64,000 nucleotides of DNA from Prochlorococcus sp. AG-679-M10 (GCA_003210655.1 QCUQ01000002.1:62001-126000); one strand, 5' to 3'; positions 46,834 to 56,766 are shown, numbered from the stretch's first letter. Made by a program: numbers and translations. The notes: generated by a model not told the origin, from the letters alone.

Positions 46834-47508
46834 ATGGATTTAAAAAATAAATCTGCAGTAATTTTATTATCAGGAGGCTTAGATTCTTCAACTGTTACAG
46901 GCTTAGCAAAAGCGTCCAAAGCTAAAATATTTGGCTTGTCTTTTGATTACGGACAAAGACATAAAAAAGAATTAGATTCCGCATTCACAATAGCCAATCA
47001 CTTTGGAATAGAGGAATTCAAAATAGTAAAGCTTGACTTATCTTTGTGGGGGGGGTCATCTCTTACAGATATAAAAAAAGATTTACCTATTGATGGCATA
47101 CAGCAAAATACAATTCCAAACACCTATGTGCCTGGAAGAAATACGATCTTTATTTCTGTTGCGTTAAGCTATGCTGAAGCAATAAATGCTGATTTAATAG
47201 GCCTAGGAGTTAATGCACTAGATTATTCTGGTTATCCTGATTGCAGACCTGATTACATTAAAAAGTTTCAAGAATTAGCTAATCTTGCTAACAAACGTGG
47301 AAGAGAAGAAAATCCAATTAAACTTTGGACACCTTTACTTGATCTAAATAAAGAAGATATTATTCAATTAGCTTTTGATAATAATGTTCCTTTAGAAAAA
47401 ACATGGAGTTGTTATTCAGGAAATTTAGAACCCTGTGGAAAATGTGATAGTTGCAGAATTAGACAAACAGCCTACAAAAAATGGCAAATAAAAAAGAATG
47501 AGAATTAA
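46834..47508 (+). CDS. queC: 7-cyano-7-deazaguanine (preQ0) synthase
   Basis: ATP-dependent conversion of carboxydeazaguanine and ammonia to preQ0. The PP-loop SGGLDSST is at about residues 14-21. The zinc site at the C-terminus is visible in SCYSGNLEPCGKCDSCRIR. The mid-domain YVPGRNTIFISVALSYAE matches. Length, 224 residues. It overlaps pabB by 11 bases and follows queE; preQ0 then feeds queuosine or other deazaguanines. Confidence 0.97.
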   Translation: MDLKNKSAVILLSGGLDSSTVTGLAKASKAKIFGLSFDYGQRHKKELDSAFTIANHFGIEEFKIVKLDLSLWGGSSLTDIKKDLPIDGIQQNTIPNTYVPGRNTIFISVALSYAEAINADLIGLGVNALDYSGYPDCRPDYIKKFQELANLANKRGREENPIKLWTPLLDLNKEDIIQLAFDNNVPLEKTWSCYSGNLEPCGKCDSCRIRQTAYKKWQIKKNEN

Positions 47509-48817
47509 GACAAAAAAATTATCTAAGTGGCTTGATCCAGAATTGATAGCTAATCATTTTGCATTGAAATTTGGAGACCATGGATTGTCTTGGTTAGATA
47601 GTGATGGGAAAGATAATGGAGAATGGTCTATTTTAGGAGTCAACCCAAAGGAAATTATTTGCTCTAGAGATATCAATAATTTGAATATTGATAATAATCC
47701 ATTTTTTAAATTAAAAAAAATTGATAGAGGATTTTGGATGGGCTGGTTAAACTTTGAGGCGGGCGCTTATATCGAGCCAAAAAATCCATGGAAGAATAAT
47801 GAAATATCAACTTTGTGGATTGCATCTTATGATCCAATTATTAAATTTAATCTAGTTTCTAATGAAATAATTCTTGAGGGAACTAGTTTTACTGAAATAA
47901 ATAAATTTGAAAAAATAATTTTAAATATTAATGTTGAAACAGAAAAAAATTCTATTAAAAATAATCTGAAATTTGATTTTTCAAAAATTAATATAAAAAA
48001 AATAACCAACGAATTTCAAACAAATATTTTAAAAGTTAAGAAATTAATATCTATAGGAGATATTTTTCAAGCAAATCTAACAACTCAATGTGAGGTTGAA
48101 GCTTTAGAAACTTATAGTTCTTTAAACATATATTCAAAAATAAGAAGAAAATTGAAAGCCCCTTTTGGAGGAATAATAATAAATAATTCAAAGGGGATCA
48201 ACGAATCAGTGTTATCAACTTCACCTGAAAGATTTTTGAAAATAGACAAAGAAGGATATGTCGAATCAAGACCTATCAAAGGCACAAGATCAAGACACCA
48301 AGATGAAAATCAAGATGCATTAAATGCCATAGATTTGATAACAAATGAAAAAGATAGAGCTGAAAATATTATGATTGTGGACCTCTTAAGAAACGATTTA
48401 AGCAAAGTATGCGAACTAGGAAGTATTGAGGTTCCAGAAATATTAAAACTTGAGAGTTACTTAAAAGTACATCATCTTACATCAGTAATTAGAGGAAAAC
48501 TAAAAAAGGATAAAAGCTGGGTTGACTTACTAATTGCTTGCTGGCCAGGAGGCTCAATCACTGGGGCTCCAAAATTACGTTCATGCCAAAGGCTATTTGA
48601 AATAGAAAAAAATGGAAGAGGACCTTACTGTGGATCCTTCATAAAAGTTGACTGGAGTGGAGAGTTTGATAGCAACATACTAATAAGATCATTTGTAGTA
48701 AAAAATAAGCAAATTAATATATCTGCTGGTTGCGGAATAGTTAGTGATTCTGATCCTCAAAATGAAACAGAAGAACTAAAGTGGAAACTTTTGCCTTTAA
48801 TAGATTCATTGAAATGA
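47498..48817 (+). CDS. pabB: Aminodeoxychorismate synthase component I
   Basis: Chorismate-utilising enzyme forming 4-amino-4-deoxychorismate with the glutaminase PabA, toward folate. The chorismate-binding domain holds IFQANLTTQCE, PERFLKIDKEGYVESRPIKGT, IMIVDLLRNDLSKVCE and GGSITGAPKLRS. These are also found in TrpE; the adjacent PabC-like gene favours PabB. Length is 439 residues. It overlaps queC at its start and pabC at its end by four bases. Confidence 0.9.
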   Translation: MRIKTKKLSKWLDPELIANHFALKFGDHGLSWLDSDGKDNGEWSILGVNPKEIICSRDINNLNIDNNPFFKLKKIDRGFWMGWLNFEAGAYIEPKNPWKNNEISTLWIASYDPIIKFNLVSNEIILEGTSFTEINKFEKIILNINVETEKNSIKNNLKFDFSKINIKKITNEFQTNILKVKKLISIGDIFQANLTTQCEVEALETYSSLNIYSKIRRKLKAPFGGIIINNSKGINESVLSTSPERFLKIDKEGYVESRPIKGTRSRHQDENQDALNAIDLITNEKDRAENIMIVDLLRNDLSKVCELGSIEVPEILKLESYLKVHHLTSVIRGKLKKDKSWVDLLIACWPGGSITGAPKLRSCQRLFEIEKNGRGPYCGSFIKVDWSGEFDSNILIRSFVVKNKQINISAGCGIVSDSDPQNETEELKWKLLPLIDSLK

Positions 48818-49641
48818 AACAGAGTATAGGTTGGCATAAAGATAAATGGCTAGATATTGAAAATATTTATATATCAGCAAATGATAGAGGTCTAAAGTTT
48901 GGAGATGGAATATTCGAAACTGTTTTAATAAAAAATAATAATGCTGTTTTAATAGACGAACATATTCAAAGACTAGAAAATAGCAATAGAATTTTAAATA
49001 TGAATTTGAATATTAATAAATCACATTTAAAAAACATTATTAGTCTAGGTATTAAAAAATTATCTCTTAAAAACGATAAATTAGGATCAATTAGAATTAA
49101 CTACAGCAGAGGCTTGAATAAAGGCAGATCAATTAGAATTAATAAAGATCAACAGGAAGATTATAAAAATAATTTATGGATTGAATTTTATATTATAAAA
49201 CCTAGTTTTTCTCCAATAAGTACATTTATTAGTCAAACAGAAAAAAGAAATCAATATAGTTTAATTAATCAATGTAAAACTTTCTCATATAATCAATCAA
49301 TTCAAGTACTAATAGAAGCTAATAAAAAATTATTTGATGATTGTTTAATATTAAATACTGCTGATGAATTATGTTGTGGTAGTACTTTTAATATCTTACT
49401 GAAAAGAAATAATGTATGGGTGACACCAAGAAAAGAAAGTGGATGTCTTCAGGGTATTATGGTTAAAAAAGCTATAAAATTAAAAATAATTAAGGAAGAA
49501 TTGATCTTACCTAAATTTTACAATGATGATATTTTAATTGCAATTAATAGTTTATCTTGTAGGCAAATTAATAGAGTTAATGATATAGAATTTACAACAA
49601 CTTTTGATCCAAAGTATTTCTGGGAATTGTTGTATAAGTAA
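48814..49641 (+). CDS. pabC: Class IV aminotransferase, probable aminodeoxychorismate lyase
   Basis: PLP enzyme of the class IV fold, which includes aminodeoxychorismate lyase, D-amino-acid and branched-chain aminotransferases. ISANDRGLKFGDGIFETVLI near the start is the family signature; the PLP Lys is probably in NQCKTFSYNQ, and ELCCGSTFNIL precedes the C-terminal part. I use the ATG overlapping the pabB stop (ATGA); length is 275 residues. Coupling to pabB supports 4-aminobenzoate formation. It converges with the uroporphyrinogen methyltransferase. Confidence 0.85.
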   Translation: MKQSIGWHKDKWLDIENIYISANDRGLKFGDGIFETVLIKNNNAVLIDEHIQRLENSNRILNMNLNINKSHLKNIISLGIKKLSLKNDKLGSIRINYSRGLNKGRSIRINKDQQEDYKNNLWIEFYIIKPSFSPISTFISQTEKRNQYSLINQCKTFSYNQSIQVLIEANKKLFDDCLILNTADELCCGSTFNILLKRNNVWVTPRKESGCLQGIMVKKAIKLKIIKEELILPKFYNDDILIAINSLSCRQINRVNDIEFTTTFDPKYFWELLYK

Positions 49642-49643
49642 GA

Positions 49644-50429
49644 TTATTTCTTTTCTGGTAAAAAAGCATCAGATAGGTTATTTATATAGTTATTAACTTT
49701 AAAACCAACAATACTTCCAATAACGATAATCGATGGTGAAGAGAAACCTTTATTACTTATTGTCTCTGCTAAATTCTTTAATTCTGAAATTAAACATTTT
49801 TGATTATTTAAAGTTGCTTCTTGAATAACAGCACATTTAGTATTTTCATCCAAACCGCCTATAAGTAATTCTTTAACAATAAATTCTATATTTCTCATGC
49901 CCATATAAATTACTAAACCGTCAGATGATTTAGCTAACAATCTCCAATTAACAGTCTTTTTATCTTTATTAATATCTTCGTGTCCAGTGACAAAAGTTAT
50001 AGAGCTTCCTGCTTCTCGATGAGTTAAAGGGATCCCAAAATTTGAAGGAGCAGCTATTCCAGAAGTTATCCCAGGGACAATTTCAACTGAAATCCCATTT
50101 TTTTCTAAAAAAGATACTTCTTCACCGCCTCGTGAGAAAACAAAAGGATCACCTCCTTTAAGCCTTACAACATTCTTTCCTTCTTTTGCTAATTTCACAA
50201 TAAGTAAATTAGTATCAGCCTGAGGAACAGAACACAACCCAGCCCTTTTACCTACATTAAATATTTCAGTTTTCTTATTAGTCTCCTTTATGATTTCGGC
50301 AGAAACTAACGCATCATGTACCAAAGCATCACAACTTTTGATAAGTCGTAAGGCTTTTAAAGTTAGCAGCTCAGGGTCTCCAGGACCTGCTCCAACTAAA
50401 TAAACTATACCGGGCACATTAATCTCCAT
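49644..50429 (-). CDS. cobA: Uroporphyrinogen-III C-methyltransferase
   Basis: SAM-dependent methyltransferase that makes precorrin-2, the branch to siroheme and cobalamin. VYLVGAGPGDPELLTLKALR at the N-terminus, VRLKGGDPFVFSRGGEE and PGITSGIAAPSNFGIPLTHR are diagnostic. There is no fused dehydrogenase/chelatase or HemD domain. Length is 261 residues from the ATG giving MEINVPG; a TTG two codons before is the alternative. It is divergent from an MFS transporter. Confidence 0.95.
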   Translation of the reverse strand: MEINVPGIVYLVGAGPGDPELLTLKALRLIKSCDALVHDALVSAEIIKETNKKTEIFNVGKRAGLCSVPQADTNLLIVKLAKEGKNVVRLKGGDPFVFSRGGEEVSFLEKNGISVEIVPGITSGIAAPSNFGIPLTHREAGSSITFVTGHEDINKDKKTVNWRLLAKSSDGLVIYMGMRNIEFIVKELLIGGLDENTKCAVIQEATLNNQKCLISELKNLAETISNKGFSSPSIIVIGSIVGFKVNNYINNLSDAFLPEKK

Positions 50430-50474
50430 TAACAAGTATGGTAGTAAAAGAAAATTGTATTGTAGATAAATATC

Positions 50475-51725
50475 GTGAAAAAAAGTTTATTCAAGCCAAG
50501 TAGAAAATTTACTTTATTCAGTGCTTTTGTAACTCTCCTAAATGATAGATTAAGTGAAAGTATTCTTTTACCAATTTTACCTTCTTTTGTTTTACTATTT
50601 GACTCAAAAGCTAGTACTTATGGTTTACTTTCTTGTACTTATCAATTAGCACAATTTACGGCTTCGCCTTTTATTGGGCTTATGAGTGATAGATATGGAA
50701 GAAGACCTGTAACTTTGTTTTGTATAACGGGCTCAATCATCGGAATATCAATATTATCATTTACAGTTTTATTTGATTGGTCAACTTCACTAGCGACTAT
50801 CCCCTTATTTTTATTATTTATAGCAAGACTTATTGACGGTCTAAGTGGTGGAACTGCTGCAACAGCGACTACTATTCTTGCAGATATTTCTAGTCCTGAA
50901 AAAAGAGCAAAAACATTTGGACTTATTGGAGTCGCATTTGGATTAAGTTTCTTCTTGGGTAATATATTTGTTGTTATTTTTGCTAAAAATACAAATAATA
51001 ATTTCATTATTCCAGTAATAATAGCTTCAATAATTCCAATTATTAACTTCATACTAGTATTCTTTTATTTACCAGAAACCAAGCCTCAAAACGAATTAAA
51101 TAAATCAACTCAAATTTTAAAAAATCCTCTAAAACAATTATTTAAAGTATTTAAAGAAGAAAAAATTAGAAAATTATCTCTAGCTTTTTTTATATATTTC
51201 ATAGCTTTTACTGGACTAACAAATATTTTAATTTTCTTCCTTCAAGAGTCCCTGAATTGGACAACTAAGGCATCCAGTGGAACTCTTGTAGTTGTGGGGG
51301 TGATAGCAATTATTGTACAAGGTGGGCTAATTGGTCCATTAGTAAAAAGATTTGGAGAAATGAAACTTACTTTAATTGGTTCAGGATTTATTCTTTTAGC
51401 ATGTTTCTTGTTGATAACTACCCCTAAAGAAAATGCGACAGCAAATATTTATTCTGCGGTTTCATTTTTAGCTGTAGGTGCAGGTTTAATTACACCTACC
51501 TTGAGAGCATTAATTTCAAAAAAATTAGACGGGGATAATCAGGGCTCCATACTAAGTAATTTGCAAGGTCTTCAAAGTCTTGGAGGAGTTTTAGGTATTG
51601 GGATGGCTGGAAGAGTTTATGATGATTTTGGTCCTAAAGCACCATTTATTGCAGGATCAATTATTTTACTCCTTATGATCTACCTTATTGCTGAAGGGAA
51701 AAATAACAATATTTCTTATAATTAA
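50475..51725 (+). CDS. MFS transporter, drug:H+ antiporter-like
   Basis: A 416-residue membrane transporter with about twelve hydrophobic segments. The MFS loop motif between helices 2 and 3 is GLMSDRYGRRPVT, and RLIDGLSGGTAATATTILADIS matches the TetA/multidrug group. Substrate unknown. The GTG start lies in a gap divergent from cobA. The C-terminal half has the second loop-like repeat GPLVKRFGEMK. It is 17 bases upstream of ppk, so the two may share a transcript. Confidence 0.88.
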   Translation: MKKSLFKPSRKFTLFSAFVTLLNDRLSESILLPILPSFVLLFDSKASTYGLLSCTYQLAQFTASPFIGLMSDRYGRRPVTLFCITGSIIGISILSFTVLFDWSTSLATIPLFLLFIARLIDGLSGGTAATATTILADISSPEKRAKTFGLIGVAFGLSFFLGNIFVVIFAKNTNNNFIIPVIIASIIPIINFILVFFYLPETKPQNELNKSTQILKNPLKQLFKVFKEEKIRKLSLAFFIYFIAFTGLTNILIFFLQESLNWTTKASSGTLVVVGVIAIIVQGGLIGPLVKRFGEMKLTLIGSGFILLACFLLITTPKENATANIYSAVSFLAVGAGLITPTLRALISKKLDGDNQGSILSNLQGLQSLGGVLGIGMAGRVYDDFGPKAPFIAGSIILLLMIYLIAEGKNNNISYN

Positions 51726-51742
51726 CAAATATAATCCCTTTA

Positions 51743-53821
51743 ATGAAATACGAAGCTAACAATTTTATTAATAGAGAATTAAGTTGGATCGACTTTAATA
51801 AAAGAGTTCTTCTTACAGGGATGGAGAAAGATTATAAAGTACTAGATAAAATTAAATTTTTTTCAATTTTCAGTAATAATCTTGATGAATTTTTTATGGT
51901 TAGAGTTGCATCATTAAAGGCTCAAGTTGAAGCCGGAATTAGAAAAAAAAGTATTGATGGACATACTCCTAAAGAACAATTAAAAAAAATTAACAAGGAG
52001 GTAAAAAAACTCACAATCCTTCAAGAAAAATATTTTAATAATGAATTAAATGATGAGCTTAAAAATGAAGGCATTTTCATAAAAAAATATTGTGAACTCA
52101 ATCAAAATCAGAAAAATTGGTGTAATAGCTATTTCCTATCTTCAATTTTTCCTTTATTAACACCATTAGTAGTTGATCCTGCGCACCCATTCCCTTTCAT
52201 AAGTAATTTAAGTCTTAATTTAGCTGCTCTCATTAATGATGGAGAAGAATCAAAAAATCAATTTGTAAGAATTAAAATACCGACAAAAAATATTGGCAGA
52301 TTTATACTAATTCCCAATGAAATTATTGAAACTGAAGATGAAAGAGAGCATTTTTTTATAACTGTTGAAGACTTAATTGGAAACAACATCAATGCCTTAT
52401 TTAATGGAATGGAATGCTTAAATTATTCTTTTTTCCGAGTAACAAGAGATGCAGATTTAGAATTAAAAGAACTTGAAGCTGACGACTTACTTCTTGCGGT
52501 AGAGCAAAGCTTGCAAAAAAGAAGATTAGGGGGAGATGTAGTTAGATTAGAAGTAAATGAAAATATTCCACAAAATATTTTAAAGTTACTCATTGAAAGT
52601 ATTGCAATACCAGAAGAATATATCTACTTTTGCAAAAGCCTATTAGGACTTGACGATTTAAATTACCTCATAAAAATTAATCGAGAAGACTTAAAAGAAA
52701 ATTTATTAATTGGGGATACACATCCATTATTAAAATCGTTAGATTCTTCTAAAGACAAAAATTTTAACTCTATTTTTAGCATTCTTCGAAAACAGAGTAT
52801 ACTTCTACATCATCCATACGACTTATTCAAAACCTCTGTAGAAGAATTTATCAACAAAGCTGCTGACGATCCCCTTGTATTAGCTATTAAAATTACTCTT
52901 TATAGAGTTTCAAAGGATTCTCCAATTATTGAAGCTTTGATGAGAGCTGCTGAAAATGGGAAAGAGATAATGACTCTTGTTGAGCTTAAAGCGAGATTTG
53001 ATGAAGACAACAATATCCAATGGGCAAAACAACTTGAGCAGGCTGGAATTCATGTAGTTTATGGAATACTAGGCTTTAAAACACATACAAAAATTGCGTT
53101 AGTCGTTAGAAAAGAAAAAGGAAGACTTAGAAATTATTTTCATATCGGAACTGGAAATTATAATTCAAACACTTCTCGCTTTTACACAGATATAGGATTT
53201 CTTTCAACAGATCCGGATATTTCCTCAGATTTAATAGAACTTTTTAATTACTTATCAGGATTCTCGAAACAAAAGACTTATCAGAAATTATTAGTATCCC
53301 CAACATCATTAAGAAAAAAATTCATCTTTTTAATAAATAGAGAAATTGAAAATGCCAAAAAAGGAAGGCAAAGTGAAATTATTGCAAAAATGAATTCGTT
53401 AGTAGACCCAGAAATTATTCAATTACTTTATTTAGCTTCTCAAACAGGAGTTAAAATTCAACTGATTATAAGAGGTATTTGTTGTCTATATCCTCAAAGA
53501 AAGAATTTGAGCGAAAATATTAATGTCACAAGTATTATAGGTCATTTTCTTGAACATTCTAGAATTTTTTGGTTTTACAATAACAATAATCCAGAAGTTT
53601 TTGTTGGCAGTGCAGACTGGATGAGAAGAAATTTAGACAGAAGAATAGAAGCAGTAACACCTATAGAAGATATTCAATTAAAATCTCATTTATATAATCT
53701 TTTACAAACTTATATTGATGATAATTATTACTCTTGGGTAATGAATAAAGATGGAGAATACGTAAAGAAAAAGGAAGATTCAAACTTAAATCGCTCTCAA
53801 ATTGATTTAATAAAAGATTGA
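51743..53821 (+). CDS. ppk: Polyphosphate kinase
   Basis: Reversibly polymerises the terminal phosphate of ATP to polyphosphate, a phosphorus store. The start INRELSWIDFNKRVL, the ATP-binding LVELKARFDEDNNIQWA, and the phosphorylated His in YFHIGTGNYNSN are diagnostic. A second His domain has HFLEHSRIFWF and VGSADWMRRNLDRRIEAV. Length, 692 residues, is normal for PPK1. Useful to a cell in phosphorus-poor water, alongside sulfolipid synthesis. Confidence 0.97.
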   Translation: MKYEANNFINRELSWIDFNKRVLLTGMEKDYKVLDKIKFFSIFSNNLDEFFMVRVASLKAQVEAGIRKKSIDGHTPKEQLKKINKEVKKLTILQEKYFNNELNDELKNEGIFIKKYCELNQNQKNWCNSYFLSSIFPLLTPLVVDPAHPFPFISNLSLNLAALINDGEESKNQFVRIKIPTKNIGRFILIPNEIIETEDEREHFFITVEDLIGNNINALFNGMECLNYSFFRVTRDADLELKELEADDLLLAVEQSLQKRRLGGDVVRLEVNENIPQNILKLLIESIAIPEEYIYFCKSLLGLDDLNYLIKINREDLKENLLIGDTHPLLKSLDSSKDKNFNSIFSILRKQSILLHHPYDLFKTSVEEFINKAADDPLVLAIKITLYRVSKDSPIIEALMRAAENGKEIMTLVELKARFDEDNNIQWAKQLEQAGIHVVYGILGFKTHTKIALVVRKEKGRLRNYFHIGTGNYNSNTSRFYTDIGFLSTDPDISSDLIELFNYLSGFSKQKTYQKLLVSPTSLRKKFIFLINREIENAKKGRQSEIIAKMNSLVDPEIIQLLYLASQTGVKIQLIIRGICCLYPQRKNLSENINVTSIIGHFLEHSRIFWFYNNNNPEVFVGSADWMRRNLDRRIEAVTPIEDIQLKSHLYNLLQTYIDDNYYSWVMNKDGEYVKKKEDSNLNRSQIDLIKD

Positions 53822-54027
53822 AAAATAATTGATTTTTATAACATTTTAAAAAATTACTTAATATAGATAAATATTTTATATTTGTCTACAACATAATCAT
53901 ATCAACGGTTTTGCAGGAATATGGATAAAATTTTATTTATTTGTCTTTAAAGTTTCAACGCAAAAGTTGTTTTTATCTTGATTTCAGTGCTAGTTTTTTA
54001 AAAAATCCATTTATAGAGGCCAGGGTG
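53822..54027 (+). other. Leader region of the sigma-factor gene with a short upstream frame
   Basis: A 206-base gap, the longest in the window, between ppk and the sigma gene. It contains TATAGATA-like A/T segments and at 53921 an ATG preceded by AGGA that opens a nine-codon frame (MDKILFICL) ending in TAA. No RNA gene family was recognised. Confidence 0.4.
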
Positions 54028-55047
54028 ATGGGGATCCTTCTGGAATCTGGAAATAGTTCTTCAAAAAAGAAAACTGAAGAACCTAGATTACCAAACACCG
54101 CGAGCAAAGCTCGCACAACAAAATCCAGCTTAACTGCAAAACAAAGCCAAAAAAAATCTGCAAGACTTGCTTCAGATTCTATTGGTTATTACTTAAGTAG
54201 TATTGGAAGAGTTCCTCTGCTTACTGCAGCAGAGGAAATAGAATTAGCACATCATGTTCAAAACATGAAAAAAATGCTAGAAGTTCCTGAAATCGAAAGA
54301 TCATCAAAAAATCACCGTTTAATTAAAATTGGGAAAAGAGCAAGAGATAGGATGATGTCAGCCAATTTAAGACTTGTAGTATCTGTTGCAAAGAAGTATC
54401 AAAATCAAGGTTTAGAGTTATTAGATTTGGTACAGGAAGGTGCTATTGGCTTAGAGAGAGCAGTCGATAAGTTTGATCCTGCGATGGGATATAAATTTTC
54501 TACTTATGCTTACTGGTGGATTAGACAAGGAATGACAAGAGCTATTGATAATAGTGCTAGAACAATTAGATTGCCGATTCACATAAGTGAAAAACTATCT
54601 AAAATGAGGAGAGTCTCACGCGAATTATCCCAAAAATCTGGAAGACAGCCAACCAGATTAGAAATGGCAAAAGCAATGGGTATTGAGCAGAAAGATTTAG
54701 AAGATTTAATCTCGCAAAGTGCGCCATGCGCTTCTCTTGATGCCCATGCAAGAGGCGAAGAAGATCGTAGTACTCTTGGTGAGCTTATTCCCGATCCAAA
54801 TGGCCAAGAACCTATGGAAGGAATGGATAGAACTATCCAAAAAGAACATTTGGGAACTTGGCTTACTCAACTAAATGAAAGAGAACAAAAAATCATGAAG
54901 CTTAGATTCGGATTAGACGGTGAAGAACCACTTACTCTCGCTGAAATAGGAAGACAAATAAATGTATCAAGAGAAAGAGTTAGGCAACTAGAAGCAAAGG
55001 CAATATTAAAACTGAGAGTAATGACCACTCATCAAAAAGCAGCCTAA
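54028..55047 (+). CDS. Group 2 RNA polymerase sigma factor (SigA-like)
   Basis: Primary-like sigma70 factor of the non-essential group 2 type common in cyanobacteria. Region 1.2 begins DSIGYYLSSIGRVPLLTAAEE. Region 2 has NLRLVVSVAKKYQNQGLELLDLVQEG and STYAYWWIRQ, binding the -10 element. Region 4.2 has LAEIGRQINVSRERVRQLEAKA, binding -35. I chose the ATG giving MGILLESGNS, with AGAGGCCAGGG before it, over a TTG 29 codons upstream. Length is 339 residues. Group 2 factors usually shift transcription under light, nutrient or circadian cues. Confidence 0.92.
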   Translation: MGILLESGNSSSKKKTEEPRLPNTASKARTTKSSLTAKQSQKKSARLASDSIGYYLSSIGRVPLLTAAEEIELAHHVQNMKKMLEVPEIERSSKNHRLIKIGKRARDRMMSANLRLVVSVAKKYQNQGLELLDLVQEGAIGLERAVDKFDPAMGYKFSTYAYWWIRQGMTRAIDNSARTIRLPIHISEKLSKMRRVSRELSQKSGRQPTRLEMAKAMGIEQKDLEDLISQSAPCASLDAHARGEEDRSTLGELIPDPNGQEPMEGMDRTIQKEHLGTWLTQLNEREQKIMKLRFGLDGEEPLTLAEIGRQINVSRERVRQLEAKAILKLRVMTTHQKAA

Positions 55048-55055
55048 TTAAGTTA

Positions 55056-55697
55056 TTGAATTTTGTTTTTATTTTAATTTATATATTTAGTGTATTTTTT
55101 ATATCAGTAATATACAAAAATTTTAATCCAAATAATAAAGAAACACTTAGAAAAATTATTCATATTGGAATAGGACCTTTAATTCCTCTCGCTAAATTTT
55201 TAGATATTGATCAATCCTCTGCTCTTTATTTCACAGGGCTTGTTTCGATATTAACTTTCATAAATTACCAATCTAAATTATTCCCAACTATTGAGGATGT
55301 AGATAGAAAAAGTTTTGGGACATTATTTTATTGTCTCAGCTTATTTATTTTAATTTACATTTATTGGAATAAAGATCCTTCTTCACTGATCGCTGGTTTT
55401 TTTATTATGACATTTGGGGATGGCTTTGCAGGATTAATAGGTAAGAACTTTAAATCCAAAAGTTGGTTTTTTTTAAACCAAAAAAAATCCTTCTATGGAA
55501 CAATGACAATGTTCATTACAAGCTTGATAGTTATTTATGGCTTAAGTTATTTCCAGAAATATTCTTTGAATATTAATATTTTTACCATTGCTTTTATTTC
55601 TACCGTTCTTGAACAATTTAGTATATTTGGAATAGATAATTTGATTGTGCCAATTTCAGCAGCATTTTTCTTTAACTATTTTATTACAGGTTTATAA
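55056..55697 (+). CDS. Phytol/dolichol kinase-like CTP-dependent membrane protein
   Basis: A 213-residue polytopic membrane protein with about six hydrophobic segments. RKIIHIGIGPLIPLAKF near residue 31 and the MTFGDGFAGLIGKNFK motif near residue 125, followed by KKSFYGTM, match the dolichol kinase/phytol kinase family (VTE5-like). In cyanobacteria such an enzyme phosphorylates phytol from chlorophyll turnover toward tocopherol or chlorophyll. The specific substrate is inferred. The start is a TTG eight bases after the sigma gene. It converges with DAHP synthase. Confidence 0.8.
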   Translation: MNFVFILIYIFSVFFISVIYKNFNPNNKETLRKIIHIGIGPLIPLAKFLDIDQSSALYFTGLVSILTFINYQSKLFPTIEDVDRKSFGTLFYCLSLFILIYIYWNKDPSSLIAGFFIMTFGDGFAGLIGKNFKSKSWFFLNQKKSFYGTMTMFITSLIVIYGLSYFQKYSLNINIFTIAFISTVLEQFSIFGIDNLIVPISAAFFFNYFITGL

Positions 55698-55698
55698 A

Positions 55699-56766
55699 TT
55701 ATATAGTTGAATCATAAAGAATCTGAAGCAAATTTTTCGTTGTATCTATATTTATGCATGCATCAGTAATACTCCTACCATAATCAAGATCTTTTATATT
55801 TGAAAGTTTCTGATTACCCTCCTTAAGATGACTTTCAAGCATTACTCCTAAAATATTTTTTTCACCATTCTTAATCTGATTAGCTACGTTTTTAAGAACA
55901 TCAGATTGCTTCCTGTAATCTTTATTAGAATTTCCGTGGCTACAGTCAATCATAACTTTATAAGGAAGATTAGCGGCTTTTAATTCGGAAGAAATACTTT
56001 TTACGTGTTGATTTTCAAAATTAACTCCTTTAGAACCTCCCCTTAAAACTATATGCCCATCAGGATTGCCGGTTGTATTTACAATAGAAGCACAACCTTG
56101 ATTATTAACACCTAAAAAATGATGAGATTTTGAAGCCGACTGCATCGCATTAATAGCCGTGCTGAAAGAACCATCAGTACCATTTTTAAAACCAATAGGC
56201 ATGGATAATCCTGAAGCCATTTCTCTATGAGTTTGACTTTCAGTAGTCCTTGCACCAATTGCTGTCCAACTTATTAAATCAGCAATATATTGAGGAACAA
56301 TAGGATCTAGCAACTCTGTCGCTGAAGGGATCCCAAGAGTTGCAAGATATGAAAGTAAATTTCTAGCTCTACGTAAACCTGTATTAATATCATATGAACC
56401 ATCTAAATGTGGATCGTTTATCAATCCTTTCCAACCTATTGTGGTTCTTGGTTTTTCAAAATATACTCTCATTACAATTTCCAATTTATCATTATAAATA
56501 TTTCTAAATTCTTTAATATATTTTGCATATTCTTTAGCAGCTTCAATATCGTGAATTGAACATGGTCCCACTATGACTAAAAACCTAGGATCATTATTAT
56601 GCAAAATATTTTGTATAGATCTTCTAGTATTGGAAACAGTATCAGCAGAGGTATAATCTAGAGGTATATCGTTATGAAGTTTGCTTGGAGGTATTAATGG
56701 ACGTGTTTCAACAACATGCAAATCAGATGTTTTTTCTAAAGATTGATTATTTGAAGAAGTCGTCAT
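55699..56766 (-). CDS. aroG: 3-deoxy-7-phosphoheptulonate (DAHP) synthase, class I
   Basis: First step of the shikimate pathway: phosphoenolpyruvate plus erythrose 4-phosphate. FLVIVGPCSIHDIEAAKEYA near residue 63, MRVYFEKPRTTIGWKGLINDP near residue 101, GARTTESQTHREMASGLSMP and IDCSHGNSNKD are typical of the AroF/G/H group. Length, 355 residues, is normal. Which amino acid inhibits it cannot be read from the sequence. It supplies chorismate for PabB and the chorismate-lyase-like enzyme in this window. Divergent from acnB. Confidence 0.97.
   Translation of the reverse strand: MTTSSNNQSLEKTSDLHVVETRPLIPPSKLHNDIPLDYTSADTVSNTRRSIQNILHNNDPRFLVIVGPCSIHDIEAAKEYAKYIKEFRNIYNDKLEIVMRVYFEKPRTTIGWKGLINDPHLDGSYDINTGLRRARNLLSYLATLGIPSATELLDPIVPQYIADLISWTAIGARTTESQTHREMASGLSMPIGFKNGTDGSFSTAINAMQSASKSHHFLGVNNQGCASIVNTTGNPDGHIVLRGGSKGVNFENQHVKSISSELKAANLPYKVMIDCSHGNSNKDYRKQSDVLKNVANQIKNGEKNILGVMLESHLKEGNQKLSNIKDLDYGRSITDACINIDTTKNLLQILYDSTI

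Noticed and set aside
53956-53969. CAAC/GTTG hairpin followed by T5 upstream of the sigma gene
   Set aside because: Only four base pairs; too weak to call a terminator or attenuator.
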